64,000 nucleotides of DNA, from NCBI GenBank assembly GCA_028277225.1, contig JANQHB010000017.1:1-64000 (forward strand), read 5' to 3'. The position numbers and the translations under genes are program-made. Every line of letters begins with the position of its first letter. Position 1 is the stretch's first letter. Origin of the DNA: Chlorobium sp. Lineage in GTDB: Bacteria > Bacteroidota > Chlorobiia > Chlorobiales > Chlorobiaceae. The notes beneath the pieces were generated by a model that ran no database searches, was not told the origin of the DNA, and was given only the letters and a program-made list of their open reading frames with translations. Below are positions 27,166 to 36,042 of the stretch, one piece after another.

Positions 27166-27951
27166 ATGCTTAGTTATACAAGCGTTCATCTCGATGCCGC
27201 TACGGCTTCAGACAATACGGTTCTGTTGCTTCATGCATTCCCGCTCTCATCCCGAATGTGGGAATCTCAGCTATCAGCCCTTGAAGCAGAGGGAATATCG
27301 GCCATTGCGCCGGACGTATTCGGAGTCGGCGACTCGGAACCAAGAAATAACTGGAGTTTGACTGAATATGTCAATGCTGTGGCATCGCTTCTCTCTTCGC
27401 TCGAAATAAGCAAAGTCACCCTGGTGGGACTTTCCATGGGAGGCTACCAGGCTTTTGCCTGGTGGAGAATGTTTCCACAAACCGTAACATCACTGGTTCT
27501 TTGCGATACCAGGGCGGAACAGGACAGTCCGGAGGCACTTGCGAACCGCCGTGATTTCATCGATGCGGTCCGTGAAAACGGTCCGGCAGAAGCGGTCGAC
27601 AGAATGCTCCCGGTTGTATTCGCCGGCAGCACCTACGCCTCAGGCGCACAGATAACAGATGTTTTCAGGGAAATCATCATGCAGCAATCCGGCAGCACCA
27701 TCGCATCTGCCATGGCAGCGATCGCAACGAGGAATGACTCGACCGAGCTGCTTGCATCCATAACCTGCCCGGTCACCTTTATCTGCGGTACGGAAGACAA
27801 ACTGACCCCTCCATCCCTCGCAGAGTCCATGCAGAAAAAAGTACCCGGATCTACGTTGCACCTGATAGAGAATGCAGGACATCTTTCAAATATGGAGCAG
27901 CCGGAACGCTTCAACGCCATCGTGCTTGAGCATCTTGGAAGAAAGAGGTAA
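27166..27951 (+). CDS. Alpha/beta-hydrolase
   Basis: This 261-residue protein has the canonical alpha/beta-hydrolase fold. LLHAFPLSSRMWESQL is the HG-like oxyanion loop, VGLSMGGYQAF holds the nucleophile Ser (G-x-S-x-G), FICGTEDKLTPPSLA the acid, and ENAGHLSNMEQPERF the catalytic His. The sequence is close to the 3-oxoadipate-enol-lactonase/esterase branch, but the substrate cannot be assigned. The gap before it (27028-27165) contains a repeat word patch (CAGTCCTCAGTCAGCAGTCGG); the gap after it carries more repeats, so it appears monocistronic. Confidence 0.88.
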   Translation: MLSYTSVHLDAATASDNTVLLLHAFPLSSRMWESQLSALEAEGISAIAPDVFGVGDSEPRNNWSLTEYVNAVASLLSSLEISKVTLVGLSMGGYQAFAWWRMFPQTVTSLVLCDTRAEQDSPEALANRRDFIDAVRENGPAEAVDRMLPVVFAGSTYASGAQITDVFREIIMQQSGSTIASAMAAIATRNDSTELLASITCPVTFICGTEDKLTPPSLAESMQKKVPGSTLHLIENAGHLSNMEQPERFNAIVLEHLGRKR

Positions 27952-28180
27952 GGAGCAGCACACTTCGTGTGCAGGAGCCAGGAGTAGCTCACTCCGTTCG
28001 CAGGAGTAAGGAAAAGAATAGTGATTCGTGATTCGTGAATGGAAAATAGCTCGATGGCTATAAGATCAGGGATAGTGTGATTCGGGGGATTCTGATAGAA
28101 AAAAAACTTATAGGTCCCATAGGTCCTATAAGTCCTATACGCAGATCGTAGATATAAGAGAGCTGGACACTCGCTTACAC
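27952..28180. repeat. Composite intergenic repeat patch
   Basis: It contains GGAGTAGCTCACTCCGTTCG (27980-28006; near copy at 16638-16660) and GTGATTCGTGATTCGTGAAT (28020-28042; copies at 4496-4526 and 44380-44401). A TATAGG-type tandem lies at 28107-28139 (CTTATAGGTCCCATAGGTCC and onward). It lies between the convergent hydrolase and aroA genes. No gene is seen. Confidence 0.7.
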
Positions 28181-29485
28181 CTATGTCTCCAGGCTCTCGA
28201 TAATTTCGAGAAAATTCGGAAAAGAAACACCGATTATTGCTGCGTCAGAGATATCGATCTCAGCCGCCAGTACCTTGTCGGCTATCGCAAAACTCATCGC
28301 GATACGATGATCATGAAAACTTTCGACCGGCACACGCCCTTTTGGCGCCATGCCCTTTCCGCTGACACTGAAACCGTCGGCATATTCCTCACAGCTGAAA
28401 CCGAGCCGTTCGAGATTGCTGACGACCGCACTGATCCTGTCGCTCTCCTTTGCCCTCAGTTCTGCGGCATTATGCAGACTGAAACCTTCGGTCATACAGG
28501 CCGAGAGCACAGCGAGCATCGGGATCTCATCAATCACATTGGCGACTGTCGCCGGATCGCTGATCGAGAGCGGCTTCATTGAAGGACTGTAGGCAGCAAG
28601 GATGTCGCCTATTGTTTCCCCGCCTGTTTCACGGGCGTTCTCTATCCGGATCACAGCGCCCGCTTTCTGCAAAAGATCGAGATATCCGGTGCGTGTCGGG
28701 TTCAGACAGACATCACGTAGCATGATCTCCGAACCGCGATTCATCAGACCAAGTGCAATGATAAAACATGCCGACGAAGGATCGCCCGGAACGAGAAACG
28801 GCCTTGCGATAATCGGCCTGCGCCCCGGAACAACAATCGAGCGTTTGCTGTCAGGCAGCTCCTGGACATCGAGGCCAAGCATCAGTTCGGTATGATTTCT
28901 CGACGGAAGGCTTTCAATGATCCTCGTTTCTCCTTCCGCATGAAGTGCCGCAAACGCAACCAGGGATTTTACCTGGGCCGAAGGAACAGGAAGCTCATAG
29001 GTTAAGGGGCGGAGATCTTTCGTTCCCCTGATAAGAACAGGAGCTGTATTCTCTGGCGAAAGCTCAATGGTCGCGCCCATCTGCCGCAACGGATCGGCAA
29101 TTCTCAGCATCGGGCGTTTCATCAGGGAACTGTCGCCGACAAGCGTGCTTTCGAAAGGCTGTGCAGCGAGTATACCGGAAAACATTCTCATGGTACTGCC
29201 TGAATTGTTGCACATCAGGTTTTGAGCGGATTTTTTCAGGCTCCAGAGCCCCCGAGACTCTATGACAACGTTCCTCTTGACGTTTCCACCTGGTTCCGCA
29301 ATGCTTTCCTGGACAACACTGATGCCTGAAGACCGCAATACATCCAGAGTCGATTGGTTGTCGAATCCTGCGGAAAAATTCATTATTTCCGTTGTCCCTT
29401 CCGCAAGGGACGCAATAAGCGCTGCGCGGTGAGCAATCGATTTATCCGGCGGAAGCGTCCTGATTTCCCCTTTATACTGTGTCAT
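28181..29485 (-). CDS. aroA: 3-phosphoshikimate 1-carboxyvinyltransferase (EPSP synthase)
   Basis: Sixth step of the shikimate pathway: shikimate-3-phosphate plus PEP gives EPSP and phosphate. The 434-residue protein has the expected two-domain inverted repeat. Substrate-binding elements are PPDKSIAHRAALIASLAEG (Lys/Ser/Arg near the N-terminus), NNSGSTMRMFSGILAAQ (a variant of the usual GNAGT-x2-R loop), DPSSACFIIALGL, ELRAKESDRISAVVSNL and FHDHRIAMSFAIADKV. The NNSGST loop, in place of GNAGT, is a family variant seen in glyphosate-tolerant class II-like enzymes, so glyphosate sensitivity should not be assumed. No strong Shine-Dalgarno is visible. It is monocistronic in view, with repeats on both sides. 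Confidence 0.93.
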   Translation of the reverse strand: MTQYKGEIRTLPPDKSIAHRAALIASLAEGTTEIMNFSAGFDNQSTLDVLRSSGISVVQESIAEPGGNVKRNVVIESRGLWSLKKSAQNLMCNNSGSTMRMFSGILAAQPFESTLVGDSSLMKRPMLRIADPLRQMGATIELSPENTAPVLIRGTKDLRPLTYELPVPSAQVKSLVAFAALHAEGETRIIESLPSRNHTELMLGLDVQELPDSKRSIVVPGRRPIIARPFLVPGDPSSACFIIALGLMNRGSEIMLRDVCLNPTRTGYLDLLQKAGAVIRIENARETGGETIGDILAAYSPSMKPLSISDPATVANVIDEIPMLAVLSACMTEGFSLHNAAELRAKESDRISAVVSNLERLGFSCEEYADGFSVSGKGMAPKGRVPVESFHDHRIAMSFAIADKVLAAEIDISDAAIIGVSFPNFLEIIESLET

Positions 29486-29582
29486 CTATCGATCGATTTG
29501 TTGCTTTTATTCAAATAGAAAGTAAACTTCTTGCGGCTATTTTTTTCTTCTTCCGGCAATTTTCCATCACGTTATGCGAACA

Positions 29583-29683
29583 GGACTTATAGGGCCTCTA
29601 GAAGCTGTATTTTTTTCTATGAGTGCATGGGTAACATATCGGCTGAAAACCCTGTACGGGCGGGTTTGAAACCCGCCCCTACA
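29583..29683. repeat. Intergenic repeats: TATAGGG half-site and GGGCGGGTTT palindrome
   Basis: GACTTATAGGGCCTCTAGAAG lies at 29583-29602, and a long palindrome at 29653-29683 has arms GGGCGGGTTT/AAACCCGCCC and CCTACA outside, matching 16708-16736 and 44451-44481. Further on (29690-29730) 'ACTGCCCACTGAAGACTGCC' phrases occur. It separates the aroA promoter side from the rpsU terminator. Confidence 0.7.
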
Positions 29684-29734
29684 AACTTGCCTACTGCCCA
29701 CTGAAGACTGCCTACTCTCCCACTGCTCTGCAAA

Positions 29735-29764
29735 AAAAAAGCAACCCCGGCTGGAGCTGCTTTG
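29735..29764 (-). terminator. Rho-independent terminator of rpsU
   Basis: On the minus strand AGCAGCTCC-AGCC-GGGGTTGCT forms a nine-pair stem (with GU pairs) followed by a run of eight or more T. It starts about 25 bases after the rpsU stop codon. Confidence 0.85.
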
Positions 29765-29789
29765 CTTGATTGGTCCTGCATCGGATCAA

Positions 29790-29987
29790 TCATGAATTAC
29801 GTTCCTCATTGGCTCTCTGAGCTCTCCGCTTGCTGCGCGAACGTTTCAGGCGCCCTTCGATCGAAGGCTTCACAAAATATGCCTTTTTTCTGAACTCTTT
29901 CAGGACTCCTGCACGCTCATATTTTTTCTTGAAGCGTTTGAGCATCTTGTCAATAGACTCGTTATCATTTGACTGCACACTAACCAA
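29790..29987 (-). CDS. rpsU: 30S ribosomal protein S21
   Basis: This 65-residue basic ribosomal protein is located near the anti-Shine-Dalgarno end of 16S rRNA. Signature text: DNESIDKMLKRFKKKYERAGVLKEFRKKAYF and the basic tail RLKRSRSKRRAQRAN. The start is a TTG at 29987, giving the conserved N-terminus M-V-S-V-Q; GGGGGTG lies about six bases before it. A GTG three codons later is the alternative. It is 26 bases downstream of an unrecognised zinc-ribbon-like gene and is followed by its own terminator. Confidence 0.95.
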   Translation of the reverse strand: MVSVQSNDNESIDKMLKRFKKKYERAGVLKEFRKKAYFVKPSIEGRLKRSRSKRRAQRANEERNS

Positions 29988-30013
29988 ACTGTTTCACCCC
30001 CTTCCTCTGGTCT

Positions 30014-30655
30014 TCACCGTTTTAATTTTGTTTTCAGAATATCTGCAAGGGATTCAGCATTGCCGGATTTACCCTGATTGAGCTGTACGTTTTCAAGAAG
30101 CTGTTTTCTGCCGCTTTTAATAAACTCGACAATGATCACATAAGCCCCGCTGCCCGTTGCGTTTTTCTCACGCACAACACCTACTTCATCGAGCGCTTTA
30201 TGGAAAACAGCGTCACCCTGCGCATAAATACCGTGGGGTGAGTAGAGCTGACAGTCTTCAGGTTTCAGTTTTTGCAGATCCAATTCCTTGTCAATCTGAA
30301 TCTGCCATTCCTTGAGAAGGTAAACCTGGTTGCAGGAAGAACATCGTATCCAGTATTGATTTTCTGCAGCCGACTGCAAATCTTCATCAACAGACTCCTT
30401 CTTGCCTTTCTTGTCAGCCCCCACATTTTCCAGAATATCACATTCCCTTGGCTTATCGCTGGGCTGCCATTCCCCTACAAAGGCCTTCTCGGTTATTTCT
30501 TCACAGCCCTCACAAAAACAGGGCTTTATTTTGCCCTCGAGAATGTAGTGTCTTTTTCTGGAATCAACAGCAGGTACGGAACGCTTGTCACCGTCGACCA
30601 TCTCGGAAGAAGGCTCGATAGCGCTATTTTTTTCTGTTTTCTTCCGAGAAGCCAT
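30014..30655 (-). CDS. Unrecognised protein with two CxxC pairs and a GxxVxH-type barrel
   Basis: I do not recognise this 213-residue protein. It opens with a charged, disordered head (MASRKKTEKNSA), then shows CFCEGCEE near residue 47 and RCSSCNQVYLL near residue 103, pairs that together could bind one zinc ion. After a linker comes LYSPHGIYAQGDAVFHKALDEVGVVREKNATGSGAYVIIVEF. This resembles the small beta-barrel at the C-terminus of CarD and UvrD-type proteins (Y-x2-GD-x-V-x-H ... G-x-V). A nucleic-acid- or RNA-polymerase-linked role is plausible. It lies directly upstream of rpsU in the same operon. Confidence 0.6.
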   Translation of the reverse strand: MASRKKTEKNSAIEPSSEMVDGDKRSVPAVDSRKRHYILEGKIKPCFCEGCEEITEKAFVGEWQPSDKPRECDILENVGADKKGKKESVDEDLQSAAENQYWIRCSSCNQVYLLKEWQIQIDKELDLQKLKPEDCQLYSPHGIYAQGDAVFHKALDEVGVVREKNATGSGAYVIIVEFIKSGRKQLLENVQLNQGKSGNAESLADILKTKLKR

Positions 30656-30872
30656 ACCTGTTCACAGTAAGTGTTCCTTATCGAAAAACATGACCGGGCC
30701 GCAATCCGCAAAGGCGAAAAGACAAATTGTTGAACATGGATGTTCAGGATTGCCTAAATACATAAATCTCACAAAAAAAACAACCTCATAATTATCCGGA
30801 AGGGATAAATCTCTATCCGGAAGGAAGATACAAAAGGCATATATCACTGTATGAAACCGCAAAGAAGCATTT

Positions 30873-32246
30873 TCACTTGTGGGTAAGGGCCTCGATGAGA
30901 TCTGATCGAGTAAGGAGTTGAAGTGTGCCGTCAGAAAGCGTCACAAGAACTCCCGAAGTGCTCTGTTGCATCTTTTCGGAAAGCTCGGAAATGGTAGCGT
31001 GTGAATTGCAGACAGGAAAAGACCGCTCCATGAAACCAACAACCTTGGAATTCATTGCCTCGTCATTTTCAATCAGGATAGAAAGAATCTTGTTCTCACT
31101 GATACTGCCGATCGGAGTTCCATAAGACACGATAGGGACCTGGGAAACATCATGCTGACGCATCATCTCGAAAACTTCCGAAAGGGTATGTTCCGGGTGC
31201 GCGACAATCAGGTCCCGTGCAGGCTTCAGGCCGACAATATCCTCTGCAGTTATCTCGTCTTTCAGGGAAGCGTGCTTCCTGTAGAAACTCTTCTTTTTCA
31301 TCCACTCATCATTGTACATCTTGCTCAGGTAATATCCGCCGAAATCGCTCATGAGAACAACAAGACGAGCATCCTGATCGAGAAGGGCTCCGGCCCTTAA
31401 AGCGGCAAACAGGACCGCAGCGGATGCTCCCCCTGCAAATACAGCATCATTACGAAACACTTCTCTCCCGCAGTTGAACGCATCACGATCACTTACCTGA
31501 ACAATATCATCGATAACGGCAGCATCCCAGTAACGGGATGCCCATAAACCGCCGATTTCCTCAAGTTCATACCTCTCGGCCTGTCCCGGTTTTCCGGAAT
31601 GAAGAAGCTCCCTGTAGATCGAACCTACGGGCTCAACTCCGATTATCTTGATATCCGGGTTTTTCGATTTCAGATAACCTCCGAGTCCGGCAACCATCGC
31701 ACCGGAAATAAGCGGTACAAACAGATGTGTCAAAGCTCCCCCGCTCTGCTCCCATATCTCCGGGGCTGTCCCGTCGGCATGCACCCTGCAATTGAGCTCG
31801 TTTTCGTACATATTGGAAAAAAACGCATGAGGAAGGTTCTCGACAAGATTCTCGGCTACATTGACGCAGCTTCCCGGCTCGCCCGGAAGAGCATCCGAAG
31901 GAGTAATGACAATTTCAGCACCAAGAGCCCTGAGAATCTGCTGTTTTTCCTGAGAAATCTTGTCCGTGACGACAAGCAGTACCTTATAGCCCCTGGGGAC
32001 CGCAGCCATGGCAAGAGCAATACCGCTGCACCCGTATGTCCAGTCAACCAGGGTCATTCCGGGTGTAATAAGCCCCTCGTTTTCAGCCTGAGAGACAAAC
32101 GCCGCAGCTACGCGATAATAGTGTGTTCCGCCGGGATTGAGATACTCGACTTTTGCCATGATCTGCGGCTTGATGTGGGAAGCCGAACGGTCTATCAGCA
32201 ACATCGGGGTATGCTCCCCCCCGCCGGGGCTGATCTCTTGAATCAT
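30873..32246 (-). CDS. CBS-domain protein with a degenerate cystathionine-beta-synthase-like PLP fold (probable pseudoenzyme)
   Basis: 457 residues from the ATG at 32246 (MIQEISPGGGEHTP); a TTG 11 codons earlier is possible. Residues ~1-320 align with the cysteine synthase/cystathionine beta-synthase fold, and the C-terminus (~335-457) carries two CBS motifs (VSQVPIVSYGTPIGSISENKIL and a second, GVLVTLSDGTLQLLTRSDLIEAL). The key motif KVEYLNPGGTHYYR stands where active enzymes have NPGGSVKDR, so the PLP-forming lysine is Tyr-43 here. TYGCSG replaces TSGNTG and LISGAMVAG replaces the phosphate loop GTGGT-x-x-G. PLP catalysis is therefore unlikely. A regulatory or nucleotide-sensing role through the CBS pair is an inference. 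Confidence 0.8.
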   Translation of the reverse strand: MIQEISPGGGEHTPMLLIDRSASHIKPQIMAKVEYLNPGGTHYYRVAAAFVSQAENEGLITPGMTLVDWTYGCSGIALAMAAVPRGYKVLLVVTDKISQEKQQILRALGAEIVITPSDALPGEPGSCVNVAENLVENLPHAFFSNMYENELNCRVHADGTAPEIWEQSGGALTHLFVPLISGAMVAGLGGYLKSKNPDIKIIGVEPVGSIYRELLHSGKPGQAERYELEEIGGLWASRYWDAAVIDDIVQVSDRDAFNCGREVFRNDAVFAGGASAAVLFAALRAGALLDQDARLVVLMSDFGGYYLSKMYNDEWMKKKSFYRKHASLKDEITAEDIVGLKPARDLIVAHPEHTLSEVFEMMRQHDVSQVPIVSYGTPIGSISENKILSILIENDEAMNSKVVGFMERSFPVCNSHATISELSEKMQQSTSGVLVTLSDGTLQLLTRSDLIEALTHK

Positions 32247-32406
32247 AGCGATGACGAACGTTGGTTGGAGACAGGACAATACATGCTTTTACAATGTAAT
32301 GGACTTGAAAAACAAGAACAAAATATGTTTTTTATCTGAAAGCGCTGCCGATACCTCCGGGCGGTGCAGTCAATTCAGCATCTGTCCAACAAACTGTTAA
32401 AGCCTC

Positions 32407-33573
32407 TTGACTGCGGACACAACACCACCTTACAGCACAAGCACACCGCCGGGAGAACATCCCGCCGAGGCAATCGTTTCCCTGCTGAACCTCGAACACA
32501 ACTTCCGGATTATCAGGGCAAAGATTCCTTCAACCTGCAATGTCATGGGAATTGTAAAAGCCAATGCGTACGGGCATGGAGCGGCAGGCATCGCCGGCCG
32601 TCTTGAAGCTCTCGGTGTCGGCGACTTCGGTGTCGCCAACATCGAAGAAGCGGTTAGTCTCAGAAAGGGACAAACAATATCCCGCCGTGCTGCAATCCTT
32701 GCTTTTTGCTCCCCTTTGCCGTCATATCTTCCTCTTTATCTGAAGCATGATATCACGGCCACCATCTGTGACCATGAGATGTTACATGAAGCAGAATCTG
32801 TCGGTTCGGCACATAACCGACAAGTCAGGATACAGATCAAAATAGACACAGGTATGGGCAGACTTGGGGTATCGCCAAGACAGGCGTCGGAACTGTTGCA
32901 GAAAGCGGAAAAAAGCCCTCACCTGAAGCTTGAAGGGGTCTATACGCACTTTGCCCAAAGCACCAGACTTGACGAGTTCACTGCCGGCCAGCTCAAAACG
33001 TTCCTTGAAATCTGTTCCGATTTCGAACGTACTTCGGGAAAACACATATGTAAACATGCTGCAAACAGCGGTGCCCTGCTCTGCCTCGAAAACGCTTCCC
33101 TCGATATGGTTCGGCCGGGTATCATGCTTTACGGCTATCTTCCCGACAAGAACATCGCAGATGCCCCGGAACTCAAGCCTGTAATGCAACTCCAGGCCAA
33201 AGTCATATTTGTCAAGGAGATCGATGCCGGAACGCCGATCAGCTACAACCGCAAATGGAGAGCCCCTTCAAAAACAAGAATTGCCACCTTGTCGGCCGGA
33301 TATGCCGATGGCTATCACAGGCTGCTGTCCAACCGGGTTTCAGTCTCCATAAACGACCAATCGTTTCCCCAGGTCGGGACGGTAACCATGGACCAGATTA
33401 TGGTAGACATAGGCAGCTCGAGGAGCATCCGTGCCGGTGATGATGCTATCCTGTTCGGCTGGAGCGGCCCTGGAGCAGACGATATAGCCGGTGCAGCAGA
33501 AACCATCAGCTATGAAATCCTTTGCGGCATTCCCGCAAGGGTCAGAAGAATATTCAAAGAAACCGCTCCATGA
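32407..33573 (+). CDS. alr: Alanine racemase
   Basis: PLP enzyme converting L-Ala to D-Ala for peptidoglycan, 388 residues. Motifs: MGIVKANAYGHGAAG (PLP-linked Lys), IKIDTGMGRLGV, VRPGIMLYGYLP, GTPISYNRKWRAP (catalytic Tyr of the partner subunit) and LSAGYADGYHRLLSNRVSV. An in-frame stop at 32398-32400 and the absence of an ATG nearby force a TTG start at 32407; no good Shine-Dalgarno precedes it. The ATG of the next gene overlaps its stop (ATGA), so alr, the HhH protein and the following unknown gene form an operon. Confidence 0.93.
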   Translation: MTADTTPPYSTSTPPGEHPAEAIVSLLNLEHNFRIIRAKIPSTCNVMGIVKANAYGHGAAGIAGRLEALGVGDFGVANIEEAVSLRKGQTISRRAAILAFCSPLPSYLPLYLKHDITATICDHEMLHEAESVGSAHNRQVRIQIKIDTGMGRLGVSPRQASELLQKAEKSPHLKLEGVYTHFAQSTRLDEFTAGQLKTFLEICSDFERTSGKHICKHAANSGALLCLENASLDMVRPGIMLYGYLPDKNIADAPELKPVMQLQAKVIFVKEIDAGTPISYNRKWRAPSKTRIATLSAGYADGYHRLLSNRVSVSINDQSFPQVGTVTMDQIMVDIGSSRSIRAGDDAILFGWSGPGADDIAGAAETISYEILCGIPARVRRIFKETAP

Positions 33574-34061
33574 AACCGGGTAACAGCATAGCGGCCCTGC
33601 TCGGCATGACAAGAACCGAACTGGCTGCGGTCTCGTTCCTCCTCCTGGTCTTCATAGCCGGCCTCATCATCCGAAGCGGCAGTTCATTTCCGGCTTCAGA
33701 CATGGCCGTTGAAAACAAACCGGAAATCCATTTTACCGATGCTTATGTGGACAGCCTTCTCCAGGACGCCCAACGCCTCGAGCAAACACTTCCCCTCACG
33801 TCCCGACCGAACATCGACAAAGTGAAACAACAGGATCACATTTCAGATACCGGTAATCATTCTACCGGCATCGTTTTTTCCAGCGCGACGGCCGAACAGC
33901 TTGCTTCCATGCCCGGAATAAGTTCCGTTCTTGCGGACAGGCTGATCGCTTTCAGGAATTCAAGAGAAGGAAAAGTTGACAGATTTGAGGATTTTTTGGA
34001 AGTTACAGGCATCGGAACAAAAAGAGTTGAAACCTTGAAAAAGCACCTCATCCTCGACTGA
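33570..34061 (+). CDS. ComEA-like helix-hairpin-helix protein with N-terminal membrane anchor
   Basis: 163 residues from the ATG at 33570, which overlaps the alr stop. A single hydrophobic helix at about 15-34 (LAAVSFLLLVFIAGLII) anchors a spacer of ~70 residues. The C-terminal ~65 residues are a double helix-hairpin-helix DNA-binding module: LASMPGISSVLADRLIAFR ... FEDFLEVTGIGTKRVETLKKHL. This is the layout of ComEA-type proteins that bind incoming DNA in the periplasm, and of related HhH proteins widespread outside competent bacteria. The next gene begins directly after its stop. Confidence 0.8.
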   Translation: MKPGNSIAALLGMTRTELAAVSFLLLVFIAGLIIRSGSSFPASDMAVENKPEIHFTDAYVDSLLQDAQRLEQTLPLTSRPNIDKVKQQDHISDTGNHSTGIVFSSATAEQLASMPGISSVLADRLIAFRNSREGKVDRFEDFLEVTGIGTKRVETLKKHLILD

Positions 34062-34931
34062 ATGGACTGTCACGTATGCATGATTGATACCGACTCCACG
34101 GTTATCACCGGCGTTTCATTCGCTGACAGGAACGACTATGTCGTCAGGGAATACAAAAAGATGCAAGCAGGAATCAATATGTACAGAGGCCCGGGAAAGG
34201 AACGGGCCATCAAGAGACTCGCGTCCTTCCTCACGAAAAAGAAAATCCGGTCGCTTGTCCTTGCCATTCATCCCGATACCTTCTACCCTCTAGACACATA
34301 CTTTCCGGCAGATCTTTCAGGAAAGGACTTTGACTCCCACTGCAGAACGGAAGCGACATTTCTTTTTCACAAACCGGAAAATTACTGCTACGATCACATC
34401 CCGTATACCCGGCAAACAACAGAGGACGCGATCCAAAAACACCTGCTTTTCTACTATTCAATGGAGATACCGGAAACATTGCAGGAAAACCTTCATTCCT
34501 GTTGTGCTCTCAAAAGCACAGCGCTCTATTTGACACACCTCATCCGGAGTATTGCTGCCGCATCGAATCCTTTTGTACTTCTGGAAATCGATAACCGGCA
34601 TGCAACCTGTTCGGCAGGAAATAACGGCGCCCTGGAATACTTCAGTTACTGGCAAATGAATCATCACAGTGATGCAGAGTACTTTGCCCTGCGGGAACTG
34701 CTGCAGAACCCGAAATACCGTTCCTATCCAGTCTATATGACCGGTTCCCTTACCATGAAATCGCCTCTGGCAACAAGGCTGTCTGAAGAAACGAACAGAA
34801 CAATTCAGCCCCTTGATCCGGTCAGTCTTTTCAAACTGGAAAACGGCAGCCGTTTCTCTTCAGCCTCTCAGACAGAAATAAAAGCGCTCTGCACCGCCTT
34901 TACTTTTATGCATCGCGATGCAGAATTATAA
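34062..34931 (+). CDS. Conserved hypothetical protein, DUF3822-like
   Basis: This 289-residue protein begins immediately after the preceding stop codon (TGA-ATG), so it is translated in the same operon. Its text (LASFLTKKKIRSLVLAIHPDTFYPLD, EATFLFHKPENYCYDHIPY, LLEIDNRHATCSAG) suggests two ASKHA/actin-like lobes of the DUF3822 type common in Bacteroidetes/Chlorobi, but I hold this assignment loosely. No catalytic motif is evident. The stop codon overlaps the convergent asd gene by six bases. Confidence 0.6.
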   Translation: MDCHVCMIDTDSTVITGVSFADRNDYVVREYKKMQAGINMYRGPGKERAIKRLASFLTKKKIRSLVLAIHPDTFYPLDTYFPADLSGKDFDSHCRTEATFLFHKPENYCYDHIPYTRQTTEDAIQKHLLFYYSMEIPETLQENLHSCCALKSTALYLTHLIRSIAAASNPFVLLEIDNRHATCSAGNNGALEYFSYWQMNHHSDAEYFALRELLQNPKYRSYPVYMTGSLTMKSPLATRLSEETNRTIQPLDPVSLFKLENGSRFSSASQTEIKALCTAFTFMHRDAEL

Positions 34932-35939
34932 CCTGCCAACCAGTTTTTCAGCAATCTGTACAGCATTGGTTGCCGCGCCCTTCCTGAGGTTGTCGGCAAC
35001 AATCCACATATTCAGCGTCCTTGGATGCCAGTGGTCCCTTCGAATGCGGCCGACAAATACCTCGTCTTTTTCGTATGCAGTCAACGGCATGGGATAAAGA
35101 TTGTCCGAAGGATCATCCTCTACGATAATACCCGGTGATTCTGAAAGCAGCTTTGTAACATCTTCCTGATCAAACTCGTTCTCGAACTCGATGTTCAATG
35201 CCTCTCCATGCCCTCCGTATACCGGAATACGAACCGTCGTCGGCGAAACGCTCATGGAGTCAGATCCCATGATCTTACGGGTTTCGTTGACCATCTTCAT
35301 CTCTTCCTTCGTGTACCCGTTATCCTGAAAGACATCGATATGGGGCACTGCATTGAACGCGATCGGATGAACATGAACATATGAGCCCGAAATCTTCCCT
35401 CTTAACTCGTCCTCCAGAGCATCCCTTCCTGCCTTCCCTTTCCCTGTGACCGACTGATAGGTTGACACGACAACTCTTCGAATACGATATCTGTCGTGAA
35501 GAGGCTTGAGCACAACCACCATCTGTATGGTCGAACAGTTCGGGTTCGCAATAATCCCGGCCGGCGTGCCGTCGGGAAGGAACATATCGTCAGGATTCAC
35601 CTCCGGAACAACAAGCGGAACATCGGGCTCCATGCGAAAAGCAGACGAATTATCGATAACAACAGCCCCGGCTTCCACCGCAACTGACGCCCACTCCCGG
35701 CTCGTTGCCGCACCTGCTGAAAACAGGGCTATATCGGCTTTCGAAAAAACGTCTCGGGAGGGAACCTCCGTGTGATAGGTTGTACCACGAAACGCAATTT
35801 CCCTGCCTCTGCTGCGCTCTGAAGCGAGAGGAATAATTGAACTGACCGGAAAATCACGCTCATCGAGCACATCGAGCATTGTCCGCCCGACAAGCCCGGT
35901 AGCGCCAAGAATAGCAACGCTATATGCTTTCTGTGTCAT
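34926..35939 (-). CDS. asd: Aspartate-semialdehyde dehydrogenase
   Basis: NADPH-dependent reduction of aspartyl phosphate to aspartate semialdehyde, the branch point to lysine/diaminopimelate, threonine and methionine. 337 residues from the ATG at 35939 (MTQKAYSVAILGATGLVG); an upstream in-frame extension is unlikely. Motifs: ILGATGLVGRTMLDVL (nucleotide loop), SAGAATSREWA, NPNCSTIQMVVVLKPL (catalytic Cys) and RIPVYGGHGEALN (active-site His). It converges on the DUF3822-like gene with a six-base overlap of coding sequence. Confidence 0.94.
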   Translation of the reverse strand: MTQKAYSVAILGATGLVGRTMLDVLDERDFPVSSIIPLASERSRGREIAFRGTTYHTEVPSRDVFSKADIALFSAGAATSREWASVAVEAGAVVIDNSSAFRMEPDVPLVVPEVNPDDMFLPDGTPAGIIANPNCSTIQMVVVLKPLHDRYRIRRVVVSTYQSVTGKGKAGRDALEDELRGKISGSYVHVHPIAFNAVPHIDVFQDNGYTKEEMKMVNETRKIMGSDSMSVSPTTVRIPVYGGHGEALNIEFENEFDQEDVTKLLSESPGIIVEDDPSDNLYPMPLTAYEKDEVFVGRIRRDHWHPRTLNMWIVADNLRKGAATNAVQIAEKLVGRL

Positions 35940-35999
35940 TCTGTTTTGACTATTAATGTGTTTACAATTAAACCCGATATGGCAGCAGGACATCATTCT

Positions 36000-36042
36000 T
36001 CTATAGGTCCTATAGGACTTATAGAACCCATAGGACCTATAA
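36000..36042. repeat. TATAGG tandem palindrome
   Basis: CTATAGGTCCTATAGGACTT followed by ATAGAACCCATAGGACCTAT is a ~42-bp run of alternating GGTCC/GGACC units separated by TATA. It is one of six such loci in the window (also 28107-28139, 29583-29602, 42203-42230, 44503-44545 and 51770-51802). It lies between asd and dusB. Confidence 0.8.
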
